This document shows positions 24,722 to 33,516 of a stretch of DNA of 64,000 bases, piece after piece. Every line of letters starts with the position of its first letter. Within the stretch, counting starts at the first letter, position 1. The stretch comes from JAOABV01 sp039801465 (GTDB lineage Bacteria > Hydrothermota > Tepidihabitantia > Tepidihabitantales > CAIPLT01). A program made the position numbers and the translations under genes. The stretch is taken from assembly GCA_039801465.1 (NCBI GenBank), contig JBDRUT010000011.1, positions 1 through 64,000 of the forward strand. The letters run 5' to 3'. The notes under the pieces were generated by a model. It was not told where the DNA came from. It ran no database searches and worked only from the letters and a program-made list of their open reading frames with translations.

Positions 24722-27070
24722 TTATTTTATGATTGTAATCTTTTTAATTGTTTTATTTAGTTGTAGGTAATAAATGCCAGCATCCAAATCTCTTAGAGAT
24801 ATTTTATTTTCTGGTTGATTAATTTTGATTTCTTTAATTAGTTTACCGGAAATGTCAAAGATTTTTAGTGTTGAGTTATTGGTTGTTATAGGACAATTAA
24901 TGTTAAGAAATGTTTTTGCTGGATTTGGATAGATTTTCAATATTGAGTATTTCGTATTCATCGTTAAGTGTTCTTCATCAATTTCCAGTACATATTGTCC
25001 GTTCAATGAGCCACCATAAGTTCCAGCATAAACTCTTTGTGTATAAGTAGGATGAATCGCTAAGCCAGTAATTGACCAACAACTTAATCCTTGATTGTAA
25101 GAATACCAACTGTTACCACCATCAGTTGATTTATAAACGCCTTCATTATAAGTTCCAGTATAAATAGTATTAGGATTGCTTGGGTTAATTGCTATTGATG
25201 TAATATTTTCGACGCCAAGATATTGCCAATTTGTTCCACCGGTTGTGCTCTTGAAAATTCCATCTTCAGTTCCGACATAAATGATATTAGAATTTAATGG
25301 ATTAACTGCCATTGCGTATATATTCCAACCATAAATGCCATACGATACATCAATCCAATTCATTCCAGCATTAGTGCTTTTAAAAAGTGCAGGGCTGGAT
25401 TGTTCTTCACCGCCGACATAGATTGTATTTGGGTTTGATGGGTCAATTGCAATTGAATATCCATGAGACTGATTTGGGGTAATTGGAATAATAGACCAAG
25501 TGTTTCCTGCATCTGTGCTTTTAAGAATTGCCATATTTTCGGTTTGTGTTAAAGTATCATAATATGTTCCGGAAATGTAAATTATTGAGGCGTTACTTGG
25601 ATTAATTGCTAATTTTTCTGGCCAAAAATAATCATCTAAGTATATTTCAGTCCAGTTCTGACCACCATCAGTTGATTTATTAAGAATATAATAGTAAAGT
25701 GCATAAACTATATTGGGATTATTAGGTGCAACAGCTAATGAATAGATATAGTTAGACCCAGTAAATTCTGGCAATCTAGTCCAGTTAATTCCCATATTGG
25801 TACTTTTATATAAGGCGTCACCATCAACTGCTAAATATATAGTATTTGGTTGGGATGGGGCTAAAGTGAAACAATTGATTGCAGTTGCGTAAAGACCAGT
25901 ATTAGCTGATTGCCAATAAGTTCCGCTATTAGTAGTTTTATAACAACCAAGTTCAGTACCAACATATACAATCGAAAACGAGGCCAAGTCAATCAGTAAA
26001 TTTCTTACCTCGTAGCCAGAAATTCCTGAGCCCGTAGGGTTCCAAGATTGGCCTGCATCAGTGCTTTTGTATACATTGCCATCATAAGAGCCAGCATAAA
26101 CAATATTAGGTGAATTTGGACTAAATTTTATAACTGGACATTCGTTATAAAAATTAGTTGGATTCCAGGTCATACCACCATCAGTACTACGATAAATTCC
26201 ATAATATGTGCCAACTAAAATTGTATTAGTCTGAGTCGGATGAATCGCAATTGATAAAACAGCTTCACCAGACAGGTTAGCACTAAGGTCAGTCCAATTT
26301 GTTCCTCCGTTAGTAGTTTTAAAAAGTTTGATACCATTACCAGTTGTTCCGCCAATATAGACAGTATTAGGTGAACTTGGATTAATGGCGATTGAGAGAC
26401 TTGCTCCATAAGTGGTTGAATCAAGCATTCTGCCCACCCAAGATATTCCGCCATCGGTGCTCTTATAATATGCCATCACATAATTATTATCATAATAATA
26501 ATCGGCTGCACCCCAAACAATATTAGCATTGGATGGGTCAACTGCCAATGCATAAATCCAATCCCAGTCATTATCGCCAAAAGCAAATTGATGATAAGTC
26601 CAATTTTGGCCACCATCCGTGCTTTTGAAAACTAGCGAAGAGTCGTTAAAACCAGTTGCATAGAGAATATTAGGATTATTCGTGCTGATTGCCATTGAGT
26701 TGATATAATATTCGACTGTACCAACAACATTCCAATTAGATGCTGAATTGGTTGTTTTATAAATTTGACAAGGATATCCGCTGTGTGCAAGATATATTGT
26801 TGATGCAATAGAAGGATGCATTACCATTGAAGTAACATTTGCGCCTTCTGGACCTAATGCATCCCAATCAGTAAAATCTCGTGGGTGAGAACTTGTTTTC
26901 CTGATTGCTCTTCTTTTCAAATTATGTGTGATTCTATTGGTTGGCCAGACTTTTCTTTTGCTAATACTTGTTAACCGGTGACTCTTGAATTGAACATAAT
27001 GCGGACGGAAATCTTCAGAAAAACAAAATATAACGATAAATAATAGCGCTAAGTATTTTTTATTAATCAT
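24722..27070 (-). CDS. Secreted Asp-box (sortilin/BNR-like) beta-propeller protein with type IX-type C-terminal domain
   Basis: The start is ATG 27070 after AAAGGAGTG, giving 782 residues with a signal peptide (MINKKYLALLFIVIFCFS). The body holds 13 Asp-box motifs (KSTDGGQNW, RSTDGGMTW, KTTNSGTYW and so on), one about every 50 residues, each followed by IxxxPSNPNTIYVGT-type strands, as in Ycf48/sortilin-like propellers. Only the NSASNW and STTGGTNW copies depart from SxDxGxxW. The C-terminal 75 residues (LKIYPNPAKTF, LKIFDISGKLI, AGIYYLQLNK) are a type IX type A sorting domain. A consensus promoter lies 49 bases upstream. Binding target is unknown. Confidence 0.92.
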   Translation of the reverse strand: MINKKYLALLFIVIFCFSEDFRPHYVQFKSHRLTSISKRKVWPTNRITHNLKRRAIRKTSSHPRDFTDWDALGPEGANVTSMVMHPSIASTIYLAHSGYPCQIYKTTNSASNWNVVGTVEYYINSMAISTNNPNILYATGFNDSSLVFKSTDGGQNWTYHQFAFGDNDWDWIYALAVDPSNANIVWGAADYYYDNNYVMAYYKSTDGGISWVGRMLDSTTYGASLSIAINPSSPNTVYIGGTTGNGIKLFKTTNGGTNWTDLSANLSGEAVLSIAIHPTQTNTILVGTYYGIYRSTDGGMTWNPTNFYNECPVIKFSPNSPNIVYAGSYDGNVYKSTDAGQSWNPTGSGISGYEVRNLLIDLASFSIVYVGTELGCYKTTNSGTYWQSANTGLYATAINCFTLAPSQPNTIYLAVDGDALYKSTNMGINWTRLPEFTGSNYIYSLAVAPNNPNIVYALYYYILNKSTDGGQNWTEIYLDDYFWPEKLAINPSNASIIYISGTYYDTLTQTENMAILKSTDAGNTWSIIPITPNQSHGYSIAIDPSNPNTIYVGGEEQSSPALFKSTNAGMNWIDVSYGIYGWNIYAMAVNPLNSNIIYVGTEDGIFKSTTGGTNWQYLGVENITSIAINPSNPNTIYTGTYNEGVYKSTDGGNSWYSYNQGLSCWSITGLAIHPTYTQRVYAGTYGGSLNGQYVLEIDEEHLTMNTKYSILKIYPNPAKTFLNINCPITTNNSTLKIFDISGKLIKEIKINQPENKISLRDLDAGIYYLQLNKTIKKITIIK

Positions 27071-27396
27071 AATCACTCCTTTTACATTCTGCTAAAAAGA
27101 TATGCTTGTTTTAAGAATACTATAATCAAAATAAAATTCGTGTCAAGAGTAGAAGATTAAAATTAAACTTCCTTGTAATATGAGAAATAATAATTTCCGA
27201 ATCTATATGAAATTTAACTCCATTCACCTATTTTTTAATCAATAATTAATAGAAATAAAGAAATACTAAAAACATTTGATAATGAAGTAGTCGTTGATTT
27301 GAAAAATTAATGAAGTAGTTACGGAAACAACAAACTCAAAAATACTTGTCAGAAGATGTAAATAATGGTGAAAAAAATTAAGTATGTCTTACTAGT
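27071..27396. other. 326-bp intergenic region
   Basis: Contains the promoter of the Asp-box protein (27119-27146) near its left edge. The rest, up to the 3' end of kbl, is AT-rich without a recognisable gene, hairpin or repeat. Confidence 0.6.
27119..27146 (-). promoter_or_regulatory. Promoter of the Asp-box protein gene
   Basis: On the minus strand, TTGACA (27141-27146) and TATAGT (27119-27124) are 16 bases apart. The predicted leader is about 40 bases and includes AAAGGAGTG before ATG 27070. Confidence 0.75.
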
Positions 27397-28605
27397 TTAT
27401 TTTATTACATTGTATTTTTTTCCAACTCTAGTAAATGCCTCAATTGCTTTATCAATGTGCTCTTTTTCATGGGCTGCAGAGATTTGGACTCGAATTCTTG
27501 CTTGTCCTTTAGGAACTACGGGGTAGAAGAATCCAATAACATAAATACCTTCATAATATAGATCTCGAGCAAAATCTTGTGAAAGTTTTGCATCATACAA
27601 CATAATCGGTACAATTGGATGAATACCTGGTTTTATGTCAAAACCACGCTCGGTCATCTCTTTTCTAAAATACATTGTATTCTTTTCGAGTTTATCGCGT
27701 AAAGCAGTTGTTTCGGAAAGCATATCAATTACTTGAACAGTTGTTGCTGCAATAATAGGTGAGAGGGTATTAGAAAAAAGATAAGGTCTAGACCGCTGGC
27801 GAAGCATTTCAATAATTTCTTTTCGACCTGAGGTGCAACCACCAGATGCCCCTCCCATTGCTTTGCCAAAAGTTGTAGTAATTATATCTATTCGATCCAT
27901 TACACCACAATATTCGTGTGTTCCTCGACCGGTTTTGCCAATAAATCCTGTGGCGTGCGAATCATCAATCATTACTAAAGCATCATATTTGTCTGCGAGT
28001 TCACAAATATCGGCTAATTTTGCAATATCCCCATCCATAGAAAAGACACCGTCAGTGGCAATCATCCGAAATCGGTGTTTTTGTGTATTTTTTAAGTGCT
28101 CTTCTAATTCTTTCATATCAGAATGTGCATAGCGAAATCGTTCGGCTTTACAGAGACGAATACCATCAATTACTGAAGCATGATTTAACTGGTCAGAAAT
28201 TATTGCATCTTGTTCATTGAGTAATGTTTCGAATAAGCCACCATTAGCATCAAAACAAGAAGAATAAAGAATAGTATCTTCAGTCTTAAGAAATTCGCTA
28301 ATTTTACGCTCTAAAGTGCGGTGAATATCCTGAGTGCCACAAATAAATCTAACAGATGACATTCCGTATCCCCATTTATCAATTGCTTCTCGTGCAGCTT
28401 GTAGCACTTTAGGATGACTTGAAAGACCTAGATAATTATTGGCACAAAAATTTAAAACTTCTTTTGGGGGAGCACCAGATGGGTATTCAACTTTTATATC
28501 TGCACCTTGAGGAGTTAAAATATATCTTTCTTCTTTATACAATCCTTGTTCTTTTACTGATTTTAATTCTTGTTGTAAGAATTCTTGAAATTTTCCGTAA
28601 GCCAT
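27397..28605 (-). CDS. kbl: Glycine C-acetyltransferase (2-amino-3-ketobutyrate CoA ligase)
   Basis: A PLP enzyme converting 2-amino-3-oxobutanoate and CoA to glycine and acetyl-CoA, the second step of threonine breakdown. The ATG at 28605 follows GGAGG; the product is 402 residues. It has the alpha-oxoamine synthase pattern: NFCANNYLGLSSHPKV, GTQDIHRTLE, YSSCFDANGG, ATDGVFSMDGD, DDSHATGF and TTFGKAMGGASGG with the PLP-binding Lys, then PIVPIML. The neighbour 31 bases upstream is threonine dehydrogenase, whose unstable product is the substrate, so the two form an operon. An AONS-family relative is possible but the tdh linkage makes kbl most likely. Confidence 0.95.
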   Translation of the reverse strand: MAYGKFQEFLQQELKSVKEQGLYKEERYILTPQGADIKVEYPSGAPPKEVLNFCANNYLGLSSHPKVLQAAREAIDKWGYGMSSVRFICGTQDIHRTLERKISEFLKTEDTILYSSCFDANGGLFETLLNEQDAIISDQLNHASVIDGIRLCKAERFRYAHSDMKELEEHLKNTQKHRFRMIATDGVFSMDGDIAKLADICELADKYDALVMIDDSHATGFIGKTGRGTHEYCGVMDRIDIITTTFGKAMGGASGGCTSGRKEIIEMLRQRSRPYLFSNTLSPIIAATTVQVIDMLSETTALRDKLEKNTMYFRKEMTERGFDIKPGIHPIVPIMLYDAKLSQDFARDLYYEGIYVIGFFYPVVPKGQARIRVQISAAHEKEHIDKAIEAFTRVGKKYNVIK

Positions 28606-28636
28606 CAATACCTCCAATTGGTTTTTATATTTAATT

Positions 28637-29743
28637 TTAACTTTCTGTGTGTTTCTTTAATGCTACGTTCAAATCTTTCTGATCAATGAACATAACAATC
28701 TTTGCTGATTCTCGATTAATCGCAGTCAGTTTATCAAAGGCGGACTGAAAATTTTCTAATAGCATCATATCTGTAATCACTGGTCTAATATCGAGACGAC
28801 CGGTGGAGAGTAAATTACGTACACGATACCAAGTGTCAAATATTTTGCGGCCCGAAATGCCATGTATTTGAATTCCCTTAAAGACAATATCATTATCATA
28901 ATCAATATTTACTATTTGATTTGGTGAAACTCCGAAAGCCGAAACTCTTCCGCCTTTACGCACCATTTTGAAAGCATCAGTTATTGAATCCTGATTACCG
29001 ACAATTTCTAAAGCAATATCAGCACCGACACCGTAGGTATGTTCTTTGATGTAAGCAATTCGGTCCTCACGTTTAGTCTTTATAACTGAAATAACATGGT
29101 CAGCACCAAGACTCTTTGCAATTGCCATCATTTTTTCTGACATTCCGATAAGAAAGATTTTAGCAACACCGCAACAACGGGCAATAGCAACAGCAAAGAG
29201 TGAGATTGGACCATCGCCGGTAATAACCATTGATTTGCCAGCAATATCACAATCTTCGCCTAAAACCGCATAAAGAGCATTTCCTAATGGCTCCTGGATT
29301 GCAGCAAGTTCGTATGGAATATTTTTATCGTTGTGCCATAAGACTCTTTCAGGAATGTTGACGTACTCAGCAAATACACCATTACGGTCGACACCTAATA
29401 TTTGCATTTGTTCGCCGACGTGCACTTGACCTAATAAGGCATTAAAGTCTTTGGGAAAATAGATATGAGTTTCCGCTGAAACATAGTCGCCTTCTTTTAC
29501 GCTATGAACATTTTTGCCGATTTTTTCTACAATCCCACACATTTCATGTCCCATAATTTGTGGCAATTTTTTTTCACCAATTCGTTCTTGTGACCATTTG
29601 TCCCAGTTGTAGATATGAATGTCAGTTCCGCAGATACCAACTGCTTTGACTTTTACTAAGATTTCGTCATCAGCAATATTTGGTATTGGAACATCTAAAA
29701 GTTCTGCACCTTTTTGAGGTTTGGTTTTAACAATGGCTTTCAT
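28637..29743 (-). CDS. tdh: L-threonine 3-dehydrogenase, zinc type, lacking structural-zinc cysteines
   Basis: Oxidises L-threonine to 2-amino-3-ketobutyrate with NAD+, feeding Kbl. At 368 residues it is a medium-chain dehydrogenase with catalytic zinc ligands in GICGTDIHIYNWDKW and MGHEMCGIVEKIG, the family EPLGNALYAV, and a Rossmann loop (VITGDGPISLFAVAIARCCG). GRKIFDTWYRVRNLLSTGRLDI near the C-terminus is strongly Tdh-like. The structural-zinc lobe, which in E. coli Tdh has four Cys after GHI, reads HIYFPKDFNALLGQVHVGEQ with none. It is thus a Tdh variant without structural zinc. A TATGAT lies 5 bases upstream of the ATG. Substrate assignment rests on context plus motifs. Confidence 0.9.
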   Translation of the reverse strand: MKAIVKTKPQKGAELLDVPIPNIADDEILVKVKAVGICGTDIHIYNWDKWSQERIGEKKLPQIMGHEMCGIVEKIGKNVHSVKEGDYVSAETHIYFPKDFNALLGQVHVGEQMQILGVDRNGVFAEYVNIPERVLWHNDKNIPYELAAIQEPLGNALYAVLGEDCDIAGKSMVITGDGPISLFAVAIARCCGVAKIFLIGMSEKMMAIAKSLGADHVISVIKTKREDRIAYIKEHTYGVGADIALEIVGNQDSITDAFKMVRKGGRVSAFGVSPNQIVNIDYDNDIVFKGIQIHGISGRKIFDTWYRVRNLLSTGRLDIRPVITDMMLLENFQSAFDKLTAINRESAKIVMFIDQKDLNVALKKHTES

Positions 29744-29769
29744 AATTTATCATAACCAAATTACAGATT

Positions 29770-29841
29770 TCATCCTGAGTTAAGCAAAAATCATAAAAAG
29801 TATGATTCTAAGTGTTAAGTTTTTCCCTTAATTCAGAATGA
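29770..29841. repeat. Nested palindromic (REP-like) element
   Basis: An outer imperfect inverted repeat pairs TCATCCTGAGTTAAG (29770-29784) with CTTAATTCAGAATGA (29827-29841). Inside, AATCATA (29789-29795) pairs with TATGATT (29801-29807). It lies between the deoC stop and the tdh start. The TCATYCTGAR arms resemble a palindrome widespread in environmental bacterial genomes. It may end or attenuate transcription from deoC into tdh. Confidence 0.6.
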
Positions 29842-29889
29842 CACATTTTTTATAAAGATATATAAACATCGGTTTTTTTTAATTTCATT

Positions 29890-30573
29890 TTAGTAATTGA
29901 ATTTGCCTTGTCGTTTTTCTAATTTTTCGCCTTCAATGATTTGAACGCCAGCACTTGTGCCAATGCGATTGGCGCCGGCTTTTATCATAGCAATTGCAGT
30001 TTTATAATCTCGAATTCCGCCAGATGCTTTTACGCCCATTTTTTTGCCAACAGTTTTGCGTAAGAGTTTGATGTCTTCAATTGTTGCACCACCTGTTGAA
30101 AATCCAGTAGAAGTTTTGACAAATTTAGCACCGGCCCTTTTAGCAATCTTGGCAACTTTAACTTTTTCCTCATCAGTTAAAAGACAAGTTTCTAAAATTG
30201 TCTTGACTCCAATTGGCTTCACTGCCTTAACAACACTTTTAATATCATCTTCCACGAATTTGTAATTTTTCGACTTTACGGCACCGATATTTATAACCAT
30301 ATCAATTTCATCAGCACCATTTTTAATTGCTTGAAGTGCTTCTAAAACTTTAACTTCAGTCGTAGTTGCGCCTAAAGGAAATCCAATCGCACAGCCAACT
30401 TTAACCTTTGAACCTTTTAATAACTTTGATGCTAATTTTACATAACTGGGATTGACAAATACCGTTGCGAAATTGTATTGCTTTGCTTCATCACATAATT
30501 TTTTTATATCTTTTTCTGATGCTTCAGGTTTAAGTAATGTATGGTCAATATATTTATTAAGATTTTTTATCAT
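29890..30573 (-). CDS. deoC: Deoxyribose-phosphate aldolase
   Basis: Class I aldolase splitting 2-deoxyribose-5-phosphate into glyceraldehyde-3-phosphate and acetaldehyde, the last step of deoxynucleoside breakdown. At 227 residues it is complete: YIDHTLLKPEAS, FATVFVNPSYV, IGFPLGATTTEVKVLEA, GADEIDMVINIGAVKS (proton-relay Asp) and AKFVKTSTGFSTGGAT with the Schiff-base Lys, then GVKASGGIRDY. AGGAG precedes the ATG. It starts 13 bases after the cysS stop, so the two are co-transcribed. deoB and cdd, acting just upstream in the pathway, are at 43.3-44.9 kb, not in this operon. Confidence 0.96.
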   Translation of the reverse strand: MIKNLNKYIDHTLLKPEASEKDIKKLCDEAKQYNFATVFVNPSYVKLASKLLKGSKVKVGCAIGFPLGATTTEVKVLEALQAIKNGADEIDMVINIGAVKSKNYKFVEDDIKSVVKAVKPIGVKTILETCLLTDEEKVKVAKIAKRAGAKFVKTSTGFSTGGATIEDIKLLRKTVGKKMGVKASGGIRDYKTAIAMIKAGANRIGTSAGVQIIEGEKLEKRQGKFNY

Positions 30574-30586
30574 ATTATTATTACTC

Positions 30587-32074
30587 CTAAATTTTTCTTT
30601 TAATTCTTGTTCCTTTGTCAGTGTCTTCTAATATATAACCTAATTCTTGTATACCATCTCTTATTAAATCGGCAATATCAAATAATTTTTTATTACGTGC
30701 TAATTCCCGAGCAATGATAATCAGCTGATAATCATTATCTTTCAGACCTTTTTCTATCAAATATACGATGTCGTTTTCATTCTTATTTTGTGCAATGGAT
30801 AATGCCTTTGATATTTTTGACGAAGTCACAGAAATTGTTTGTTTTATAATTTTTCTTGTTCGTAATTTTGCCTCGGTATTAAACCCTAAATTATTGAGAA
30901 AGAATAATAGTCTCGTATATTCCTGGCTTAATGTATTTTTGTCATTATTTTGGAGCGCATTAAAGCCATTTTTGACTGTATCAAAGATTAGCGCAACTGC
31001 CTTTGGTGTATTCAAATCATCATCCATTGCTTCTTTGAATGCATTTTTAGTTTCATCGGATACAGCATCTTGGTTTTCTTTTGCGTTTTCTTCTTCGGCT
31101 TGATTTAAGAATTCTTCAATTCTTAACCAACTATCTTTTGTAGAATCCAGAATTTCAAAATCAAATTCCATTGGTGAACGATAATGGGCTTTTAAGAAAT
31201 ATAATCTTAATACATTTGGCGAATATTTTTCGAGTAATTCTTTAGCAGTAATAAAGTGCTTGGTTGATTTTGACATTTTTTCACCAGTAAGATTAAGCAT
31301 TGCGTTATGAATCCAATAACGGACAAATGGTTTACCAGTTGCTGCTTCTGATTGAGCAATTTCGTTTTCGTGATGCGGAAAAATCAGGTCTTCGCCACCT
31401 AAATGAATATCAATCGTCTCACCAAGATGATACATTGCCATTGCTGAACATTCAATATGCCAACCAGGCCTGCCTTTTCCCCAAGGACTCTGCCACCAAG
31501 GCTCATTGGGTTTGGATGCTTTCCATAAAGCAAAATCCGCAGGATTCTTTTTATGTTCACGCACTTCAACTCTTGCACCAGCAACTAAATCATCAAGTCT
31601 TTTTTTAGACAATTTGCCATAGTCAGCAAATTTTTCCACCGCAAAATAGACATCACCATTATTGGACTGATAAGCAAAACCTCGATCAATTAATCTTTGG
31701 ATTAACTCAATGATTTCTTGAATATGTTGAGTAGCATAAGGATAAAAATCTGCTCGTTTAATATTCATCTTATCCGCAACTTCAAAATATTCATCAATGT
31801 TTCGCTTAGCGATTATGCGATAATCGGTTTTCTCTTCAATTGCCTTATCAATAATCTTATCATCAATATCAGTAAAGTTTTGAATGACTTTTGTTTTATA
31901 ACCGAGAAATTGCAAGTATCGGATTAAAACATCGGCAGTAATATATGCTCGTAAATGTCCGAAATGGGGTGCACCTTGCACAGTCATTCCGCAGACATAA
32001 ATCTTAACAGTATCGCCAAGCGGATTAAATACTTCCTTTTTCTGGGTTAAAGTGTTAGTCAAAACAAGTGCCAT
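30587..32074 (-). CDS. cysS: Cysteinyl-tRNA synthetase
   Basis: Class I synthetase charging tRNA-Cys. At 495 residues it is standard length. It has the N-terminal zinc Cys in VYVCGMTVQGAP, the HIGH-type HFGHLRAYI, GRPGWHIECSAM, GGEDLIFPHHENEIAQSEA and KMSKS in GEKMSKSTKHF, then the DALR domain and a helical C-terminal region (about 350-495). A TATAGT box lies 8 bases before the ATG without a good -35 or a Shine-Dalgarno; a leaderless transcript is possible. deoC follows after 12 bases. Confidence 0.97.
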   Translation of the reverse strand: MALVLTNTLTQKKEVFNPLGDTVKIYVCGMTVQGAPHFGHLRAYITADVLIRYLQFLGYKTKVIQNFTDIDDKIIDKAIEEKTDYRIIAKRNIDEYFEVADKMNIKRADFYPYATQHIQEIIELIQRLIDRGFAYQSNNGDVYFAVEKFADYGKLSKKRLDDLVAGARVEVREHKKNPADFALWKASKPNEPWWQSPWGKGRPGWHIECSAMAMYHLGETIDIHLGGEDLIFPHHENEIAQSEAATGKPFVRYWIHNAMLNLTGEKMSKSTKHFITAKELLEKYSPNVLRLYFLKAHYRSPMEFDFEILDSTKDSWLRIEEFLNQAEEENAKENQDAVSDETKNAFKEAMDDDLNTPKAVALIFDTVKNGFNALQNNDKNTLSQEYTRLLFFLNNLGFNTEAKLRTRKIIKQTISVTSSKISKALSIAQNKNENDIVYLIEKGLKDNDYQLIIIARELARNKKLFDIADLIRDGIQELGYILEDTDKGTRIKRKI

Positions 32075-32235
32075 TTTCTAATACTATATTTTAACTAAAT
32101 TTTTGAATTACCATTTAGTTTATCTAATAAATTATAAAAGTCAATAAGTTTTATCAAAAAAAACAGATAACCTTAAGATAATTTTTAGGTATTTTTTATA
32201 AGAATCTGATTTTTTTAATATTAATACAAATAAAG

Positions 32236-32264
32236 TTGACAAAGCCAAAAATATTGTTGATAAT
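32236..32264 (+). promoter_or_regulatory. Promoter of the 32.3-34.3 kb operon
   Basis: TTGACA (32236-32241) and GATAAT (32259-32264) are 17 bases apart, directed at the PNPOx-like gene. The leader of about 35 bases includes AGAGGT shortly before ATG 32306. Confidence 0.7.
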
Positions 32265-32305
32265 AATTCATTAGACAATTTTGTATTTTCGGAAAAGAGG
32301 TTATA

Positions 32306-32737
32306 ATGAGTAAAAGTGATAAAAAGAAAATTGTAGCGATTATGAAGAAGATTGCAATGCTTTCGTATTTCGCTACCTGTGATGGCCCAAAACCGGTCAT
32401 TCGTCCAGTTTCGCCAATCGTAGAAAATGATTTGTCAATCTGGATAACCACATTCAGTAATTCAAAAAAAGTAAAGCAAATTAGAAAAAATCCTAATATT
32501 TGCCTTGCTTTTGTTGAATATCCTAATGGTAACAAATCGGCGATTGTCTTTGGTAAAGCAAAAATCATAAATGACTACAAACAGAAAATACGAATTTGGA
32601 ACATAGCACCGTTTAATCTGAAAGAGTATTTTTCTGACGGACCGAATTCAAAAGACTATTGCCTATTAAGGATTATTTCTGACCGTATTGAATGGCGTGA
32701 AGGCTGGGAAAAGACAAGAACTTATAAACCAAGATAA
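32306..32737 (+). CDS. Pyridoxamine 5'-phosphate oxidase-like flavin-binding protein
   Basis: A 143-residue single-domain split-barrel protein of the PNPOx-like / general stress protein 26 group. Hallmarks are an N-terminal helix, MLSYFATCDGPKPVIRPVSPIVENDLSIWITTFSNSKKVKQI and NPNICLAFVEYP, the usual order of strands that bind FMN or F420. These proteins often act as small flavin reductases; the substrate cannot be assigned. It begins after AGAGGT and a consensus promoter, and ends 25 bases before the ZIP transporter. Confidence 0.88.
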   Translation: MSKSDKKKIVAIMKKIAMLSYFATCDGPKPVIRPVSPIVENDLSIWITTFSNSKKVKQIRKNPNICLAFVEYPNGNKSAIVFGKAKIINDYKQKIRIWNIAPFNLKEYFSDGPNSKDYCLLRIISDRIEWREGWEKTRTYKPR

Positions 32738-32762
32738 AAGGTCAACATTGTATAGGAAAAAC

Positions 32763-33512
32763 ATGGTACAAGTCTGGTTATATTCTTTAAGTAGCGTCGC
32801 AGTTGTAAGTCTGATATCATTAGTCGGTATTTTGACTTTAGCGATGAGAAGAGAAGTACTTAAGAAAATATTACTCTTTTTGGTTAGTTTTGCCGTAGGC
32901 GGATTATTTGGTGATGCTTTTTTCCATTTGTTGCCAGAAGCATTTGAACATTTAGGCATAAATTTGCAAGTGCCATTATTAGTTATGTTAGGAATTCTGG
33001 TATTCTTTGTGCTCGAGAAATTCTTAAGATGGCGACATTGTCATATTCTCACATCTGATGAACATCCCCATCCAGTAGTAACAATGAATTTAATTGGTGA
33101 CGCAATCCATAATTTAATTGACGGAATGATTATTGGTGCGAGTTATGGAGTAAGTATCGCCATCGGTATCACAACAACTTTAGCAGTTATTTTACATGAG
33201 ATACCACAAGAAATTGGGGATTTTGGAATTTTAATTCATGGCGGATTGTCTCCCCGAAAAGCAGTGCTGTATAATTTCCTTTCTGCCCTAAGCGCATTTG
33301 TTGGTGTTTTGTTATCATTAATAATCGGTCCTTTTATTGGAAATTATTCGATGGTTCTGTTACCAATTACTGCTGGAGGCTTTATCTACATTGCTGGTTC
33401 GGATTTGATACCTGAACTTCACCATGATGTAAAAATATCAGTCTCTTTATTGCAATTCATTTTCATTTTGTTGGGCATTGCCGTTATGGCGATTTTACTA
33501 ATGATTGAATAG
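32763..33512 (+). CDS. ZIP family metal transporter
   Basis: A divalent-metal (Zn, Fe or Mn) importer of the ZIP family, LIV-1/ZIP7-like. The start chosen is ATG 32763 (MVQVWLYSLSS), since the longer frame would run back into the preceding gene; this gives 249 residues with eight membrane segments. It has SFAVGGLFGDAFFHLLPEAFEH, then the binuclear metal motifs HNLIDGMIIGASYG and LHEIPQEIGDFGILIHGG, and a His-rich loop (RHCHILTSDEHPHP) between segments 3 and 4. GLSPRKA follows as in LIV-1 members. It shares an operon with the PNPOx-like and methyltransferase genes. Metal specificity is not visible. Confidence 0.93.
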   Translation: MVQVWLYSLSSVAVVSLISLVGILTLAMRREVLKKILLFLVSFAVGGLFGDAFFHLLPEAFEHLGINLQVPLLVMLGILVFFVLEKFLRWRHCHILTSDEHPHPVVTMNLIGDAIHNLIDGMIIGASYGVSIAIGITTTLAVILHEIPQEIGDFGILIHGGLSPRKAVLYNFLSALSAFVGVLLSLIIGPFIGNYSMVLLPITAGGFIYIAGSDLIPELHHDVKISVSLLQFIFILLGIAVMAILLMIE

Positions 33513-33516
33513 TGAT

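Noticed and set aside
32221..32568. Minus-strand 115-codon frame opposite the PNPOx-like gene
   Set aside because: Antisense to a clear conserved gene, with no ribosome-binding site; its hydrophobic look is a by-product of the reverse strand.
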